Shown here: in pieces, positions 35,528-45,266 of the stretch | Layout of the letters: each line of letters opens with the position of its first letter | Numbering within the stretch: position 1 is the stretch's first letter | Origin: Rhizobium mesosinicum | GTDB lineage: Bacteria; Pseudomonadota; Alphaproteobacteria; Rhizobiales; Rhizobiaceae | Assembly (NCBI RefSeq): GCF_019511345.1 | Contig: NZ_JAEUAK010000001.1 | Coordinates: 62,001 to 126,000 of the forward strand | Length of the DNA stretch: 64,000 nt | Direction of reading: 5' to 3' | Notes under the pieces: model-generated | Databases searched by the model: none | Told to the model about the DNA's origin: nothing | What the model saw: the letters and a program-made list of their open reading frames with translations, nothing else | Position numbers and translations under genes: made by a program

Positions 35528-37123
35528 CTATCTGTTGTCTTCCAGGATCATGGCCGCCGCCTTTTCGGCGATCATGATCGTCGGTGAATTGGTGTTGCCG
35601 GACGTGATGGCCGGCATCACCGAGGCGTCCGCGATCCTCAGCCTGGCGAGCGCCCGCAGCCGGAGCCGCGGATCGACAACGCTATCCCTGTCGACGCCCA
35701 TGCGACAGGTGCCGACCGGGTGAAAAATCGTCGTGCCGATATCGCCTGCCGCTTTTTCCAGCTCCGCTTCGCTCTTATAGCTCGGACCCGGCTTGAATTC
35801 CTCCGGATGGAAACGAGCGAAGGAGGGCTGAGCCACGATCCTGCGCGTCAGCTTTATCGAACGAACAGCTATGTCGCGATCGCGCTGCGTCGAGAGGTAT
35901 CTTGGCGCAATGATTGGCTGGGCGGCAAAATCCGGGCTGGAAACATGCACGGAGCCGCGGCTTTCCGGCCTGAGATTGCAGACGCTCGCCGTAATCGCAG
36001 GAAAGGCGTGGACCGGATCGCCGAATTTCTCCAGCGACACCGGCTGCACGTGATACTGCAGATCGGGCGTTTCCTTGTCCGGTCCCGAACGGGTGAAGAT
36101 ACCAAGCTGGCTCGGCGCCATCGCCATCGGCCCGGAGCGGCGCATGAGATATTCAAGCCCGATCGCCGCCTTGCCGATCAGCTTCGACGCCTTTTCGTTG
36201 AGCGTCGGCACGCCTGTAACCTTGTAGGCCATCCGAAGCTGCAGATGATCCTGCAGATTTTCGCCAATGCCTTTCACTTCCCTCAGCACTTCGATGCCAG
36301 CCTGATGCAGAACCTCACCGCGGCCGACGCCTGACAGTTCCAGGATGTGTGGCGAACCTATGGAGCCGGCCGACAGCACGGTTTCCTTTGCGGCATAGGC
36401 CCGCTTTGCCGTGCCGCGATGTTGAAATTCGACGCCGACAACGGCGCCTTCCTCGATCAACAATCGCCGAACCTGCGCCTTCGTCATCACAGTCAGATTG
36501 CCGCGTTTCATCGCCGGGCGCAGGAAGGCCTTGGTCGCGTTCCAGCGGATGCCGGAGCGTTGGTTGACGTCGAAATAGCCGGAGCCTTCGTTGCTGCCGC
36601 GATTGAAATCCGCCGTTTCGGGAATGCCGGCCTCCTTGGCCGCCTGCTGGAAGGCATCGAGCACATCCCAGCGCACGCGCGCCTTTTCCACGCGCCATTC
36701 GCCGCCGGCGCCATGCATGTCGTCCTCGCCCTTGTAATGATCCTCCGACTTGCGGAAGAACGGCAACACGTCCTCCCAACCCCAGCCGGTGCACCCCATC
36801 TGCCGCCAGAGATCGTAGTCTCGGGCCTGGCCGCGCATGTAGATCATGCCGTTGATCGAGGAGCAGCCACCGAGCACCTTACCACGCGGATAGTTCAGCG
36901 CCCGCCCGTTCAGCCCGTCCTCGGGCGCGGTGATAAAACACCAATCGGTGCGCGGATTGTTGATGCAGTAGAGGTAACCGACGGGAATGTGGATCCAGTG
37001 GTAATTGTCGTTGCCGCCCGCCTCCAGCAGCAAGACCCTCGTATTGCGGTCGGCCGACAGCCGATTTGCGAGCACGCAGCCGGCGCTGCCTGCCCCGATA
37101 ATGATATAGTCATAGCAATCCAT
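35528..37123 (-). CDS. GMC-family FAD oxidoreductase (choline/alcohol dehydrogenase-like)
   Basis: This 531-residue GMC oxidoreductase has the N-terminal FAD motif DYIIIGAGSAGCVLANRLS, the second signature PRGKVLGGCSSINGMIY and the active-site His region IFHPVGTCRMG near the C-terminus. It resembles choline dehydrogenase and related long-chain or aromatic alcohol dehydrogenases. No betaine aldehyde dehydrogenase is beside it, so the BetA role is not supported. It lies between a LivM-type permease (110-base gap) and a beta-hydroxyacid dehydrogenase, so it probably oxidises the imported substrate. Confidence 0.88.
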   Translation of the reverse strand: MDCYDYIIIGAGSAGCVLANRLSADRNTRVLLLEAGGNDNYHWIHIPVGYLYCINNPRTDWCFITAPEDGLNGRALNYPRGKVLGGCSSINGMIYMRGQARDYDLWRQMGCTGWGWEDVLPFFRKSEDHYKGEDDMHGAGGEWRVEKARVRWDVLDAFQQAAKEAGIPETADFNRGSNEGSGYFDVNQRSGIRWNATKAFLRPAMKRGNLTVMTKAQVRRLLIEEGAVVGVEFQHRGTAKRAYAAKETVLSAGSIGSPHILELSGVGRGEVLHQAGIEVLREVKGIGENLQDHLQLRMAYKVTGVPTLNEKASKLIGKAAIGLEYLMRRSGPMAMAPSQLGIFTRSGPDKETPDLQYHVQPVSLEKFGDPVHAFPAITASVCNLRPESRGSVHVSSPDFAAQPIIAPRYLSTQRDRDIAVRSIKLTRRIVAQPSFARFHPEEFKPGPSYKSEAELEKAAGDIGTTIFHPVGTCRMGVDRDSVVDPRLRLRALARLRIADASVMPAITSGNTNSPTIMIAEKAAAMILEDNR

Positions 37124-37233
37124 GGATCATGCACTCCGAAATGCCTGCATCCCGCCTCCCCGGGGCCGAGGAGGCGGGATTTCGCGGCGCCGCTGCACAT
37201 CCTTTCCCATTGCAGGAAAAGAGGTCCGCCCGT

Positions 37234-38223
37234 TCAGCGGCGATAGACAAAGCCCAGTTTACGCCCGAGCCGCGAGGCGTAGAATTCGCCAATGATGCCG
37301 CGGCGGAAGATCAGCACGCAGATCATGAAGACCACGCCCGTGACGATGGTCACCGGAAATTCCGAGGTTGCGAGATAGTTTTCCAGCGTCACGACGAGGC
37401 CCGCACCGAAGACCGGGCCGATCAGCGTGCCGATGCCGCCAAGTAGCGTCATCAGGATCACCTCGCCCGACATCTGCCAGGCGACATCCGTCAGCGTCGC
37501 GAACTGGAAGACCAGCGACTTGACGGATCCCGCGAGCCCGGCAAGAGCTGCCGACATCACGAAGGCACCGAGCTTATAGCGCGCCACGGAATAGCCGAGC
37601 GAGATCGACCGCTGCTCGTTTTCGCGGATCGATTTCAGGATCATGCCGAAGGGCGAATTGATGAAGCGCCAGATAATCAGAAGTCCGATCAGGAACACAG
37701 CCAGCACGAAATAATACATGTTGGTGGAGTTGTTGAGATCGATGAAGCCGAAGAGGTACCCGCGCGGTACGGACTGGATGCCGTCCTCGCCTTCGGTAAA
37801 TTTGGCCTGCAGGCAAAAGAAGAAGAACATCTGCGACAGCGCCAGCGTGATCATGGCGAAATAGATACCCTGCCGGCGGATTGCGAAGAAACCCATGACG
37901 AGGCCAAGAAAGGCCGCTCCGGCAACGCCGACAAGGATACCGAGTTCCGGCGGAAAGCCCCAGGATTTCACTGTATAGGCGGTGAAATAGGCCGCACCGC
38001 CGAAGAAGGTCGCATGGCCGAAGGAGAGCAGCCCGGTGTAGCCGAGCAGCAGGTTAAAGGCGCAGGCAAAGAGCGCGAAGCAGAGCAGCTTCATCAGGAA
38101 GATCGGGTAGAAGAAGAAGGGCGCGAGCAAGAGAACCAAGAGCCCGATGATCAGGAAACCGGCCTGCACCGAAAGGGCAGTGCGGCTCTTTTCCGTTCGG
38201 ATGATCTCGGTGATGTCAGCCAT
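37234..38223 (-). CDS. Branched-chain-amino-acid-type ABC permease (LivM type)
   Basis: This 329-residue permease has about ten transmembrane segments and the LivM-type coupling loop around SIRENEQRSISLGYSVARYKL. The ATG at 38223 lies one base after the stop of the LivH gene and is preferred to 38232 because GGGAT precedes it. It forms a channel with the protein encoded at 38225. HAAT-family importers also carry aromatics, amides and other small acids, so an amino-acid substrate is not assured. Confidence 0.9.
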   Translation of the reverse strand: MADITEIIRTEKSRTALSVQAGFLIIGLLVLLLAPFFFYPIFLMKLLCFALFACAFNLLLGYTGLLSFGHATFFGGAAYFTAYTVKSWGFPPELGILVGVAGAAFLGLVMGFFAIRRQGIYFAMITLALSQMFFFFCLQAKFTEGEDGIQSVPRGYLFGFIDLNNSTNMYYFVLAVFLIGLLIIWRFINSPFGMILKSIRENEQRSISLGYSVARYKLGAFVMSAALAGLAGSVKSLVFQFATLTDVAWQMSGEVILMTLLGGIGTLIGPVFGAGLVVTLENYLATSEFPVTIVTGVVFMICVLIFRRGIIGEFYASRLGRKLGFVYRR

Positions 38224-38224
38224 G

Positions 38225-39112
38225 TCACGCATCCCGGCCGAAGAGGCCCGCGGGCCTGATGAGAAGCACGATCGCCATGATGACGAAGATGACGATATTG
38301 GAGGCCTCCGGGTAGAATACCTTCGTCAGCCCCTCGGCTATGCCGAGCACGTAACCGGTGATGATGGCGCCCATGATCGAGCCCATGCCGCCAACGACGA
38401 CCACCGCGAAGACGACGATGATCATATTCGAGCCCATCAGCGGTGAAACCTGGTAGATGGGTGCGGCGAGCACGCCGGCGAAGGCAGCAAGGCCGGCGCC
38501 AAGCGCATAGGTTAAGGTCAACAGAACAGGCACGTTGACGCCGAAGACCTGCACGAGGGTGGCATTTTCCGTTGCCGAGCGCAGATAGGCGCCGAGCTTG
38601 GTCTTTTCGATGAGCAGCCAGGTGCCGATGCAGACGACGAGCGAAACGACCACCACCCAGCCGCGATAGATCGGGAGGAACATGAAACCGAGGTTCACGC
38701 CGCCGGCAAGTGCGGGCGGCGTTGCATAGGGCTGGCCCGAAGAGCCGTAGAGATATCGGAACGTGCCTTCAACGGCGAGCGCCAGACCGAAAGTGAAGAG
38801 TAGGCCGTAGAGCGGGTCGAGATCGTAGAGCCGGCGCAGGAAGAGCCGCTCGATGACCGCGCCGGCAAGCCCAACGATGACGGGCGCCAGAATCAGCGAC
38901 GGCCAGTAGCCGATACCGAGATAGTTCAAGAGCAGATAGGCGACGAAAGCGCCAAGCATGTACTGGGCGCCATGCGCGAAATTGATGACGCGCAGAAGAC
39001 CGAAAATGATCGCAAGACCAAGGCTCAGCAGCGCATAGAAAGACCCGTTGATCAGGCCGATCAGCAACTGGCCGAACAGCGCCTGCAAAGGAATGCCGAA
39101 GATCATCGTCAT
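38225..39112 (-). CDS. Branched-chain-amino-acid-type ABC permease (LivH type)
   Basis: This permease of about 295 residues begins MTMIFGIPLQALFGQLLIGL. The coupling segment is AYLRSATENATLVQVFGVN. The start 39112 follows GGGAG and lies five bases after the stop of the LivF gene. An in-frame upstream extension inside livF is rejected. It pairs with the LivM-type protein. Confidence 0.9.
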   Translation of the reverse strand: MTMIFGIPLQALFGQLLIGLINGSFYALLSLGLAIIFGLLRVINFAHGAQYMLGAFVAYLLLNYLGIGYWPSLILAPVIVGLAGAVIERLFLRRLYDLDPLYGLLFTFGLALAVEGTFRYLYGSSGQPYATPPALAGGVNLGFMFLPIYRGWVVVVSLVVCIGTWLLIEKTKLGAYLRSATENATLVQVFGVNVPVLLTLTYALGAGLAAFAGVLAAPIYQVSPLMGSNMIIVVFAVVVVGGMGSIMGAIITGYVLGIAEGLTKVFYPEASNIVIFVIMAIVLLIRPAGLFGRDA

Positions 39113-39116
39113 CGCG

Positions 39117-39817
<701 letters not shown>

Positions 39818-39818
<1 letters not shown>

Positions 39819-40603
39819 CAGTGGTGCTCCTCCGTGCCCATATAGGCTTGGCGCACGCGCTCGTCCTGGCTGACGGTCACATAATCACCCTCGGCAAGGA
39901 TTTCACCGCGCTGCAGCACGGTCACATGCTGGCAGATATTGGCGACGACGGAGAGATTGTGTTCGACCATCAGAACCGCACGATCGCGCGCGACATCGCG
40001 AATGATGGCCGAGACGACGCTGACATCCTCCTGGCCCATCCCAGCCATCGGCTCGTCGAGCAGCAGCACTTTCGGATCGAGCGCCAGCGTAGTCGCAATC
40101 TCCAGCACGCGCTTACGGCCATAGGAGAGGTCGGCGGCGATATGATCGCGCTCTTTGGAAAGCCCGACGCTGGCGAGTAATTGTTCGGCTCGGTCGTTCA
40201 GGCTGTCGAGCGCCGAAAGCGGCCGCCAGAATTGCGTGGACAGATTGTTCGGCCGCTGCAGGGCGACCCTGATATTGTCGAGCACGGAAAGATGCGGGAA
40301 GACGGCTGATATCTGGAAGGAGCGGACGAGGCCCATGCGCGCCACCCTGTCGGGCGGCGTCCTGGTGATGTCGGTGCCCATCAGCGTGATGGTGCCTGAT
40401 GTCGGCTGCAGGAACTTGGTGAGCAGGTTGAACACGGTCGTCTTGCCGGCACCATTCGGCCCAATCAGCGCATGCACGCTCGCATCATGCACATCGAGAT
40501 CGACATTCTTGACGGCCGTGAAGCCGCCGAAATCGCGCTGCAGGCCGCGGGCGGAAAGCACCACCCGCGGCTTGGCCTGAGTTTCAAGTGCGGAAACCGC
40601 CAT
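39818..40603 (-). CDS. Branched-chain-amino-acid-type ABC ATPase (LivG type)
   Basis: This 261-residue ATPase has Walker A GPNGAGKTT, a VRSFQISAVFPHLSVLDN Q-loop region, the unusual signature stretch LSYGRKRVLEIATTLAL in place of LSGG (normal for LivG) and Walker B VLLLDEPMAGMG. It follows the binding protein gene by three bases. Confidence 0.92.
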
Positions 40604-40606
40604 CGT

Positions 40607-41818
40607 TCACTTCACCAGATCGCAGCCGCTCTTGGCGGGGTCGATATAGGCTTCCTTGCCTGGGATGGTGGCGAGAACGTTGAAGTAGTCCCACGGCTCC
40701 TTGCTTTCCGACGGCTTCTTGACCTGCAACAGGTACATGTCGTGGATCATGCGGCCATTTGGGCCAACCGTGCCGCCGCGGCCGAAGACATCATCGACAG
40801 GCATTTCATGAAGCAGCTTGGCGACGGCTTCCGTCTCATCCGTGCCCGCCTTCTGGATCGCCTTCAGATATTGCGTAACGGCCGAATAGGTGCCGGCGTG
40901 GATCATGTTGGGCATCTTGCCGGTACGGGCGAAGAACTTCTTGGCGAATTCCCGGCTCTGGTCGTCGCGATTCCAGTAATAGCCTTCCGTCAACGTCAGG
41001 CCCTGCGCCGCCTCCATGCCGAGGCCATGGACTTCTGCAAGCGTGAACAGCAGCGCCGCCAGATGCTGACCACCCTGGGTGATGCCGAATTCAGAGGCCT
41101 GTTTGATGGCGTTCGACGTATCGAGACCGGCGTTGGCAAGGCCGATCACCTTGGCGCCGGACGATTGCGCCTGCAGCAGGAAGGACGAGAAGTCCTGGGT
41201 CGACAGGGGATGACGCACCGAACCGACGACAGTGCCGCCGCTCGCCTTCACGTAATCGGTCGTCTGCTGTTCCAGCGAGTAGCCGAAAGCATAGTCCGCC
41301 GTCAGAAAGAACCAGCTGTCGCCGCCCTGTTTGACCAGCGCGCCGCCGGTGCCGACGGCCAGAGCATGGGTATCATAGGCCCAGTGGAAGCCATAGGGCG
41401 AGCAGGCCTTGCCGGTGAGATCCGTCGTCGCAGCACCGGTGACGATATCGATCCTCTTCTTTTCCTTGGCGATGGCCTGCACGGCAAGCGCCACGGAAGA
41501 GGTCGTCAGCTCCATAATAGCATCGACCTGTTCGGTGTCATACCATTGGCGGGCAATGTTGGAGGCGATATCAGGTTTGTTCTGGTGGTCGGCGTTGACG
41601 ATCTCGACCGGCATGTCGAGTACCTTGCCGCCGAAGTCCTCGACGGCCATCTTGGCAGCCTCGACAGAGGACTTGCCGCCGAAGTCGGCATAGACGCCCG
41701 ACTGGTCGTTCAGAATACCGATCTTGACCTTGCCATCGGAAATGGCAGCACTTTGGGCGAACACGGTGGTGCTGCTTGCAAGCAAAAATGCAACGGACGC
41801 AATAAGATTCTTTCGCAT
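40607..41818 (-). CDS. ABC transporter periplasmic binding protein (LivK/HAAT type)
   Basis: This 403-residue type I periplasmic binding protein (Peripla_BP_6) has a signal peptide at 1-21 (ASVAFLLASSTTVFAQ) and the mature start KIGILNDQSGVYADFGG typical of amide/urea/branched-chain binding proteins. It is the promoter-proximal gene of the minus-strand importer operon. The natural ligand is unknown. The GMC dehydrogenase downstream would suit an alcohol or hydroxy-acid substrate. Confidence 0.9.
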   Translation of the reverse strand: MRKNLIASVAFLLASSTTVFAQSAAISDGKVKIGILNDQSGVYADFGGKSSVEAAKMAVEDFGGKVLDMPVEIVNADHQNKPDIASNIARQWYDTEQVDAIMELTTSSVALAVQAIAKEKKRIDIVTGAATTDLTGKACSPYGFHWAYDTHALAVGTGGALVKQGGDSWFFLTADYAFGYSLEQQTTDYVKASGGTVVGSVRHPLSTQDFSSFLLQAQSSGAKVIGLANAGLDTSNAIKQASEFGITQGGQHLAALLFTLAEVHGLGMEAAQGLTLTEGYYWNRDDQSREFAKKFFARTGKMPNMIHAGTYSAVTQYLKAIQKAGTDETEAVAKLLHEMPVDDVFGRGGTVGPNGRMIHDMYLLQVKKPSESKEPWDYFNVLATIPGKEAYIDPAKSGCDLVK

Positions 41819-41962
41819 AGTCTCTCCTCCCAGAGATTGGCCAGATCGCGAATCTGTTCAAATTTGGCGACCCGCTCTCCTCAAGGCAGCCGCTCCGCCC
41901 TTACGATCACGGAATTCTCTCCATGAGGCAACTGGCAGTTTACATTTAATTCCAAACAGTAT

Positions 41963-41980
41963 CTGTTCGTTTTTGAACAG
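41963..41980. promoter_or_regulatory. Palindromic candidate LysR operator
   Basis: CTGTTC-N6-GAACAG is a perfect 6-bp inverted repeat in the 252-base gap between the divergent importer and LysR genes. A single CTGTTC half-site recurs at 41854-41859, nearer the importer start. Spacing fits a LysR recognition site plus an activation half-site. Confidence 0.55.
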
Positions 41981-42070
41981 AACCCGCGATATTGGCGCTG
42001 TAGCGACAGTCATAGCGCTCTCCTTTGCGGGCGGCATTAGACCAAAGACGTAGATGGATGGGCGACGCCT

Positions 42071-43015
42071 ATGAGCCACGCCTCGCAGTTTACTTGGGAC
42101 GACCTGCAGTTTTTTCTAGCCGTCGCCCGCACCGGCCAGCTTTCGACGGCGGCCCGACAGTTGCGCTCAAGCCATGCGACTGTGTCACGGCGTATCGATC
42201 GGCTGGAATTCGCACTGAAGGTGAAGCTCTTCGAGCGAAATCCGCGCGGTTACGTGCTGACTGCCATGGGCACACGCTTCGTCGAGACGGCCGAGAAGAT
42301 GGAACAGGAAACGGAGCGGCTGCGAGCCGATCTCGCCGATGGCTCGCTCAGCCAGCGCGGTCTCGTGCGCCTCAGCGCACCTGAGGGCTTCGCCAATTTC
42401 TTCTTTGCGACCGTCCTGCCGCAATTTGCCGCCCGCCATCCGCATCTGGCGCTGGAACTCGTCACCATCCAGCAGATCATGTCGCTCTCGCGCAAGGAGG
42501 CGGATATTTCCGTCGTCCTCGACGAGCCCAAAGGCGGCCCCTACTTTGCCGAAAAGCTGACGGACTATCATCTGCAGGTCTATGCTTCGCGCGACTATCT
42601 CGCCCGCGCAGCACCCGTCACGACGCGTGACGACCTGCTGAACCATCCCTTCATCAGTTATATCGAGGAAATGATCTTCGCGCCGGGGCTCGATTATCTT
42701 GGCGACGTGCATCCGCGCATCAAGCCGCAATTCCAAAGTTCCAGCATCTTTGCGCAGCTGACGGCCACCAGAAACGGCCTCGGCCTCGGCATCCTGCCCT
42801 ATTTCTTTGCCTGCCGTTATCCCGAACTGGTGCGCGTGCTGCCTGATGAGATCGATCTCAAGCGGCACTACTGGATCACCTGCCACCGCGACTTGAAGCA
42901 AGCGCCGCGCGTGCGCGCCGTCATCGACTTCCTGAGGGAAACGGCACGCAGCGAAGACGCCTGTTTCATCCCGCCCTATATCGGCGCCGCGCGAAAGGCG
43001 AAGGCGGAGATGTGA
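42071..43015 (+). CDS. LysR-family transcriptional regulator
   Basis: This 314-residue LysR protein has an N-terminal helix-turn-helix at about 10-65 (FLAVARTGQLSTAARQLRSSHATVSRRIDRLE) and a co-inducer domain from about residue 90. It diverges from the importer operon at 41818, so it probably controls that operon together with GMC and beta-hydroxyacid dehydrogenases. The inducer is unknown. Confidence 0.92.
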   Translation: MSHASQFTWDDLQFFLAVARTGQLSTAARQLRSSHATVSRRIDRLEFALKVKLFERNPRGYVLTAMGTRFVETAEKMEQETERLRADLADGSLSQRGLVRLSAPEGFANFFFATVLPQFAARHPHLALELVTIQQIMSLSRKEADISVVLDEPKGGPYFAEKLTDYHLQVYASRDYLARAAPVTTRDDLLNHPFISYIEEMIFAPGLDYLGDVHPRIKPQFQSSSIFAQLTATRNGLGLGILPYFFACRYPELVRVLPDEIDLKRHYWITCHRDLKQAPRVRAVIDFLRETARSEDACFIPPYIGAARKAKAEM

Positions 43016-43354
43016 CTATTTCAGGAATTCGGCGCGATGCGGAGTGAAAGTATCGATCAGGCGACCCCTTTCCAGCGCCTTGACGCCGTGGACGAGATTG
43101 GGCGGCACGATGAAGCTGCCGCCCTGCTTCAAGACTTCAGTGCGACCGTCGATCGTCACCTCGAAGCTGCCTTCTGCGACATAACTTGCCTGGATATGCG
43201 GATGGAAATGGGCAGCCCCCACAGCGCCTGCCTCGAAAGCCACTTCCACCATCATCATCTCCGGCCGATAAGTCATGATCCGGCGGGTCACGCCCGGCTC
43301 CGGGTTTACCCATTCGGCGCCTTCGGCCGATACGAAGAGATCGCTTGATGACAT
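43016..43354 (-). CDS. Small cupin protein resembling KdgF
   Basis: This 112-residue single-domain cupin has the metal-binding motif HFHPHIQASYVAEG (residues about 47-60) and a second motif PPNLVHGVKALERG. The arrangement and the tail DTFTPHRAEFL resemble KdgF, which helps uronate-derived sugars linearise. No other uronate gene is nearby. A GAGGAGGCAGAC site supports ATG 43354 over a longer reading. It is convergent with the LysR gene (stop codons adjoin). Confidence 0.8.
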   Translation of the reverse strand: MSSSDLFVSAEGAEWVNPEPGVTRRIMTYRPEMMMVEVAFEAGAVGAAHFHPHIQASYVAEGSFEVTIDGRTEVLKQGGSFIVPPNLVHGVKALERGRLIDTFTPHRAEFLK

Positions 43355-43524
43355 GTCTGCCTCCTCATTCCAAATCTGTCGCCCGCAAACTGGCGCAACG
43401 ATCCGCATTTGAAAAGATGACTTCTGCGTCTTTGGTGCGCGACCCCGTCTTGTTGACGCCGTAACCGGGCAGGTCTATGCGACCATAGATCAGGCATGCC
43501 TGAATGATGGTGAGGAGATTGGAC

Positions 43525-44712
43525 ATGCAGCACAGGCGCGAGGTTTTCGATTGGGCAGATCCGTTCCGGCTCGTGGAGCAGCTGACCGACGAGGAGCGCA
43601 TGGTGCAGGAGACCGCACATGCCTATGCGCAGGAGAAGCTCGGCCCCCGTGTGCTCGAAGCCTTCCGCAATGAGAAGACTGATCCGGAAGTCTTCCGGGA
43701 GATGGGTGAACTCGGCCTTCTCGGCCCGACGATCGATCCGGAATATGGGGGCGCCGGCCTTGGCTACGTCGCTTACGGCCTGATCGCCCGCGAGGTGGAG
43801 CGGGTCGACAGCGGTTACCGCTCCATGATGAGCGTGCAGTCCTCGCTCGTCATGGTGCCGATCGACGCCTTCGGCTCCGAAGAGCAGAAGAAGAAATATC
43901 TGCCGAAGCTTGCGACCGGCGAATGGATCGGGTGTTTTGGCCTGACCGAGCCCAATCACGGCTCTGATCCGGGCTCCATGGCGACGCGGGCAAAGAAGGT
44001 CGATGGCGGCTATAGTCTGACGGGTTCCAAGACCTGGATCTCAAACGCGCCGATTGCGGATGTCTTCGTCGTCTGGGCAAAGACCGAGGATGGCCTCATC
44101 CGCGGCTTCATCCTGGAAAAAGGCTCGAAAGGCCTGTCGGCTCCGAAGATTCAAGGCAAGGTTGGGCTTCGCGCCTCGATCACCGGCGAAGTCGTCATGG
44201 ACGATGTCTTCGTGCCGGAAGAGAATCTACTGCCCCACGTCAGCGGCCTCAAGGGTCCGTTTACCTGCCTCAACTCCGCTCGCTTCGGCATCGCCTGGGG
44301 CGCGCTCGGTGCGGCCGAAGCCTGCTATGCCATGGCCCGGCGATATACGCTGGACCGCCAGCAGTTTGGCCGGCCGCTCGCCGCCAACCAGCTTATCCAG
44401 AAGAAGCTTGCCGATATGGCAACTGAAATCTCGCTCGGTCTTCAAGGATGTTTGCGTCTCGGCCGCATGAAGGAAGAGGGCCATCCGCCTGTCGAACTGA
44501 CCTCGATCCTCAAGCGCAATTCCTGCGGCAAGGCACTGGAGATCGCCCGTACAGCCCGTGACATGCTGGGCGGCAACGGCATTTCGGACGAGTTCGGCGT
44601 CGCCCGCCACCTCGTCAATCTCGAAGTGGTCAACACCTACGAAGGAACGCATGACATTCATGCGCTCATTCTCGGTCGTGCGATCACAGGCATTGCCGCC
44701 TTCTCCAACTGA
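43525..44712 (+). CDS. gcdH: Glutaryl-CoA dehydrogenase
   Basis: This 395-residue acyl-CoA dehydrogenase family flavoprotein has the family signatures [17 protein letters not shown] (about 140-156) and the C-terminal [12 protein letters not shown]. The catalytic Glu is in [20 protein letters not shown], the arrangement specific to glutaryl-CoA dehydrogenase. It oxidises and decarboxylates glutaryl-CoA to crotonyl-CoA in lysine/tryptophan breakdown. A TGAGGAG site lies 7 bases before ATG 43525. It stands alone between the divergent cupin gene and the DUF4126 gene. Confidence 0.9.
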   Translation: MQHRREVFDWADPFRLVEQLTDEERMVQETAHAYAQEKLGPRVLEAFRNEKTDPEVFREMGELGLLGPTIDPEYGGAGLGYVAYGLIAREVERVDSGYRSMMSVQSSLVMVPIDAFGSEEQKKKYLPKLATGEWIGCFGLTEPNHGSDPGSMATRAKKVDGGYSLTGSKTWISNAPIADVFVVWAKTEDGLIRGFILEKGSKGLSAPKIQGKVGLRASITGEVVMDDVFVPEENLLPHVSGLKGPFTCLNSARFGIAWGALGAAEACYAMARRYTLDRQQFGRPLAANQLIQKKLADMATEISLGLQGCLRLGRMKEEGHPPVELTSILKRNSCGKALEIARTARDMLGGNGISDEFGVARHLVNLEVVNTYEGTHDIHALILGRAITGIAAFSN

Positions 44713-44807
44713 TTCAGCGGCGTGCAAGGCGAATTGCAACCTGGATAACAATGTGCAAACCTCCCCTCACCGCGGCAGAGAGGCTGGCGGTGCAAGGGGA
44801 TCTGCAT

Positions 44808-45266
44808 ATGTTTCTGCTGCTCGCACTTCTGATCGGCGTGGTTGCCGGTCTTCGCGCCATGACCGCACCTGCCGCCATCGCCTGGGGCGCCGCACTCGGT
44901 TGGTTCGACATCTCTCAAACGCCGCTCGCCTTCTTCGGTTACCGGTGGACGCCATGGATCTTTACAGCGCTTGCCGTTATTGAGCTCATCACCGACCAGT
45001 TGCCCTCCACCCCCTCGCGCAAGGTGCCAATCCAGTTTGCCACCCGCATTATCGTCGGCGCGCTGTGCGGTGCCGTCATCGGTGCCGCAAGCAGCCTGCT
45101 CTTCGGAGGCCTGCTCGCCGGCGTCATTGGCGCGGTCATCGGCACGCTCGGCGGCGCAGCCGCCCGCGGCAAACTTGCAGCCTCCTTCGGCCAGGATCGT
45201 CCGGCAGCGCTGATCGAGGATGCCGTCGCTGTCGTCGGCGCCATTATCATCGCGTGGGCGGTCTGA
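44808..45266 (+). CDS. DUF4126 family membrane protein
   Basis: This 152-residue hydrophobic protein has about four membrane segments (first at 2-20: LLLALLIGVVAGLRAMTAPA) and a glycine-rich repeat GGLLAGVIGAVIGTLGGAAAR. It belongs to the DUF4126 family of unknown function. AAGGGGA precedes ATG 44808. Its stop overlaps the start of the flavin reductase gene (TGATG), so the two are translationally coupled. Confidence 0.85.
   Translation: MFLLLALLIGVVAGLRAMTAPAAIAWGAALGWFDISQTPLAFFGYRWTPWIFTALAVIELITDQLPSTPSRKVPIQFATRIIVGALCGAVIGAASSLLFGGLLAGVIGAVIGTLGGAAARGKLAASFGQDRPAALIEDAVAVVGAIIIAWAV

Noticed and set aside
35528..37123. Calling the GMC oxidoreductase betA (choline dehydrogenase)
   Set aside because: No betB, betI or choline transporter is adjacent, and the GMC family covers many alcohols.
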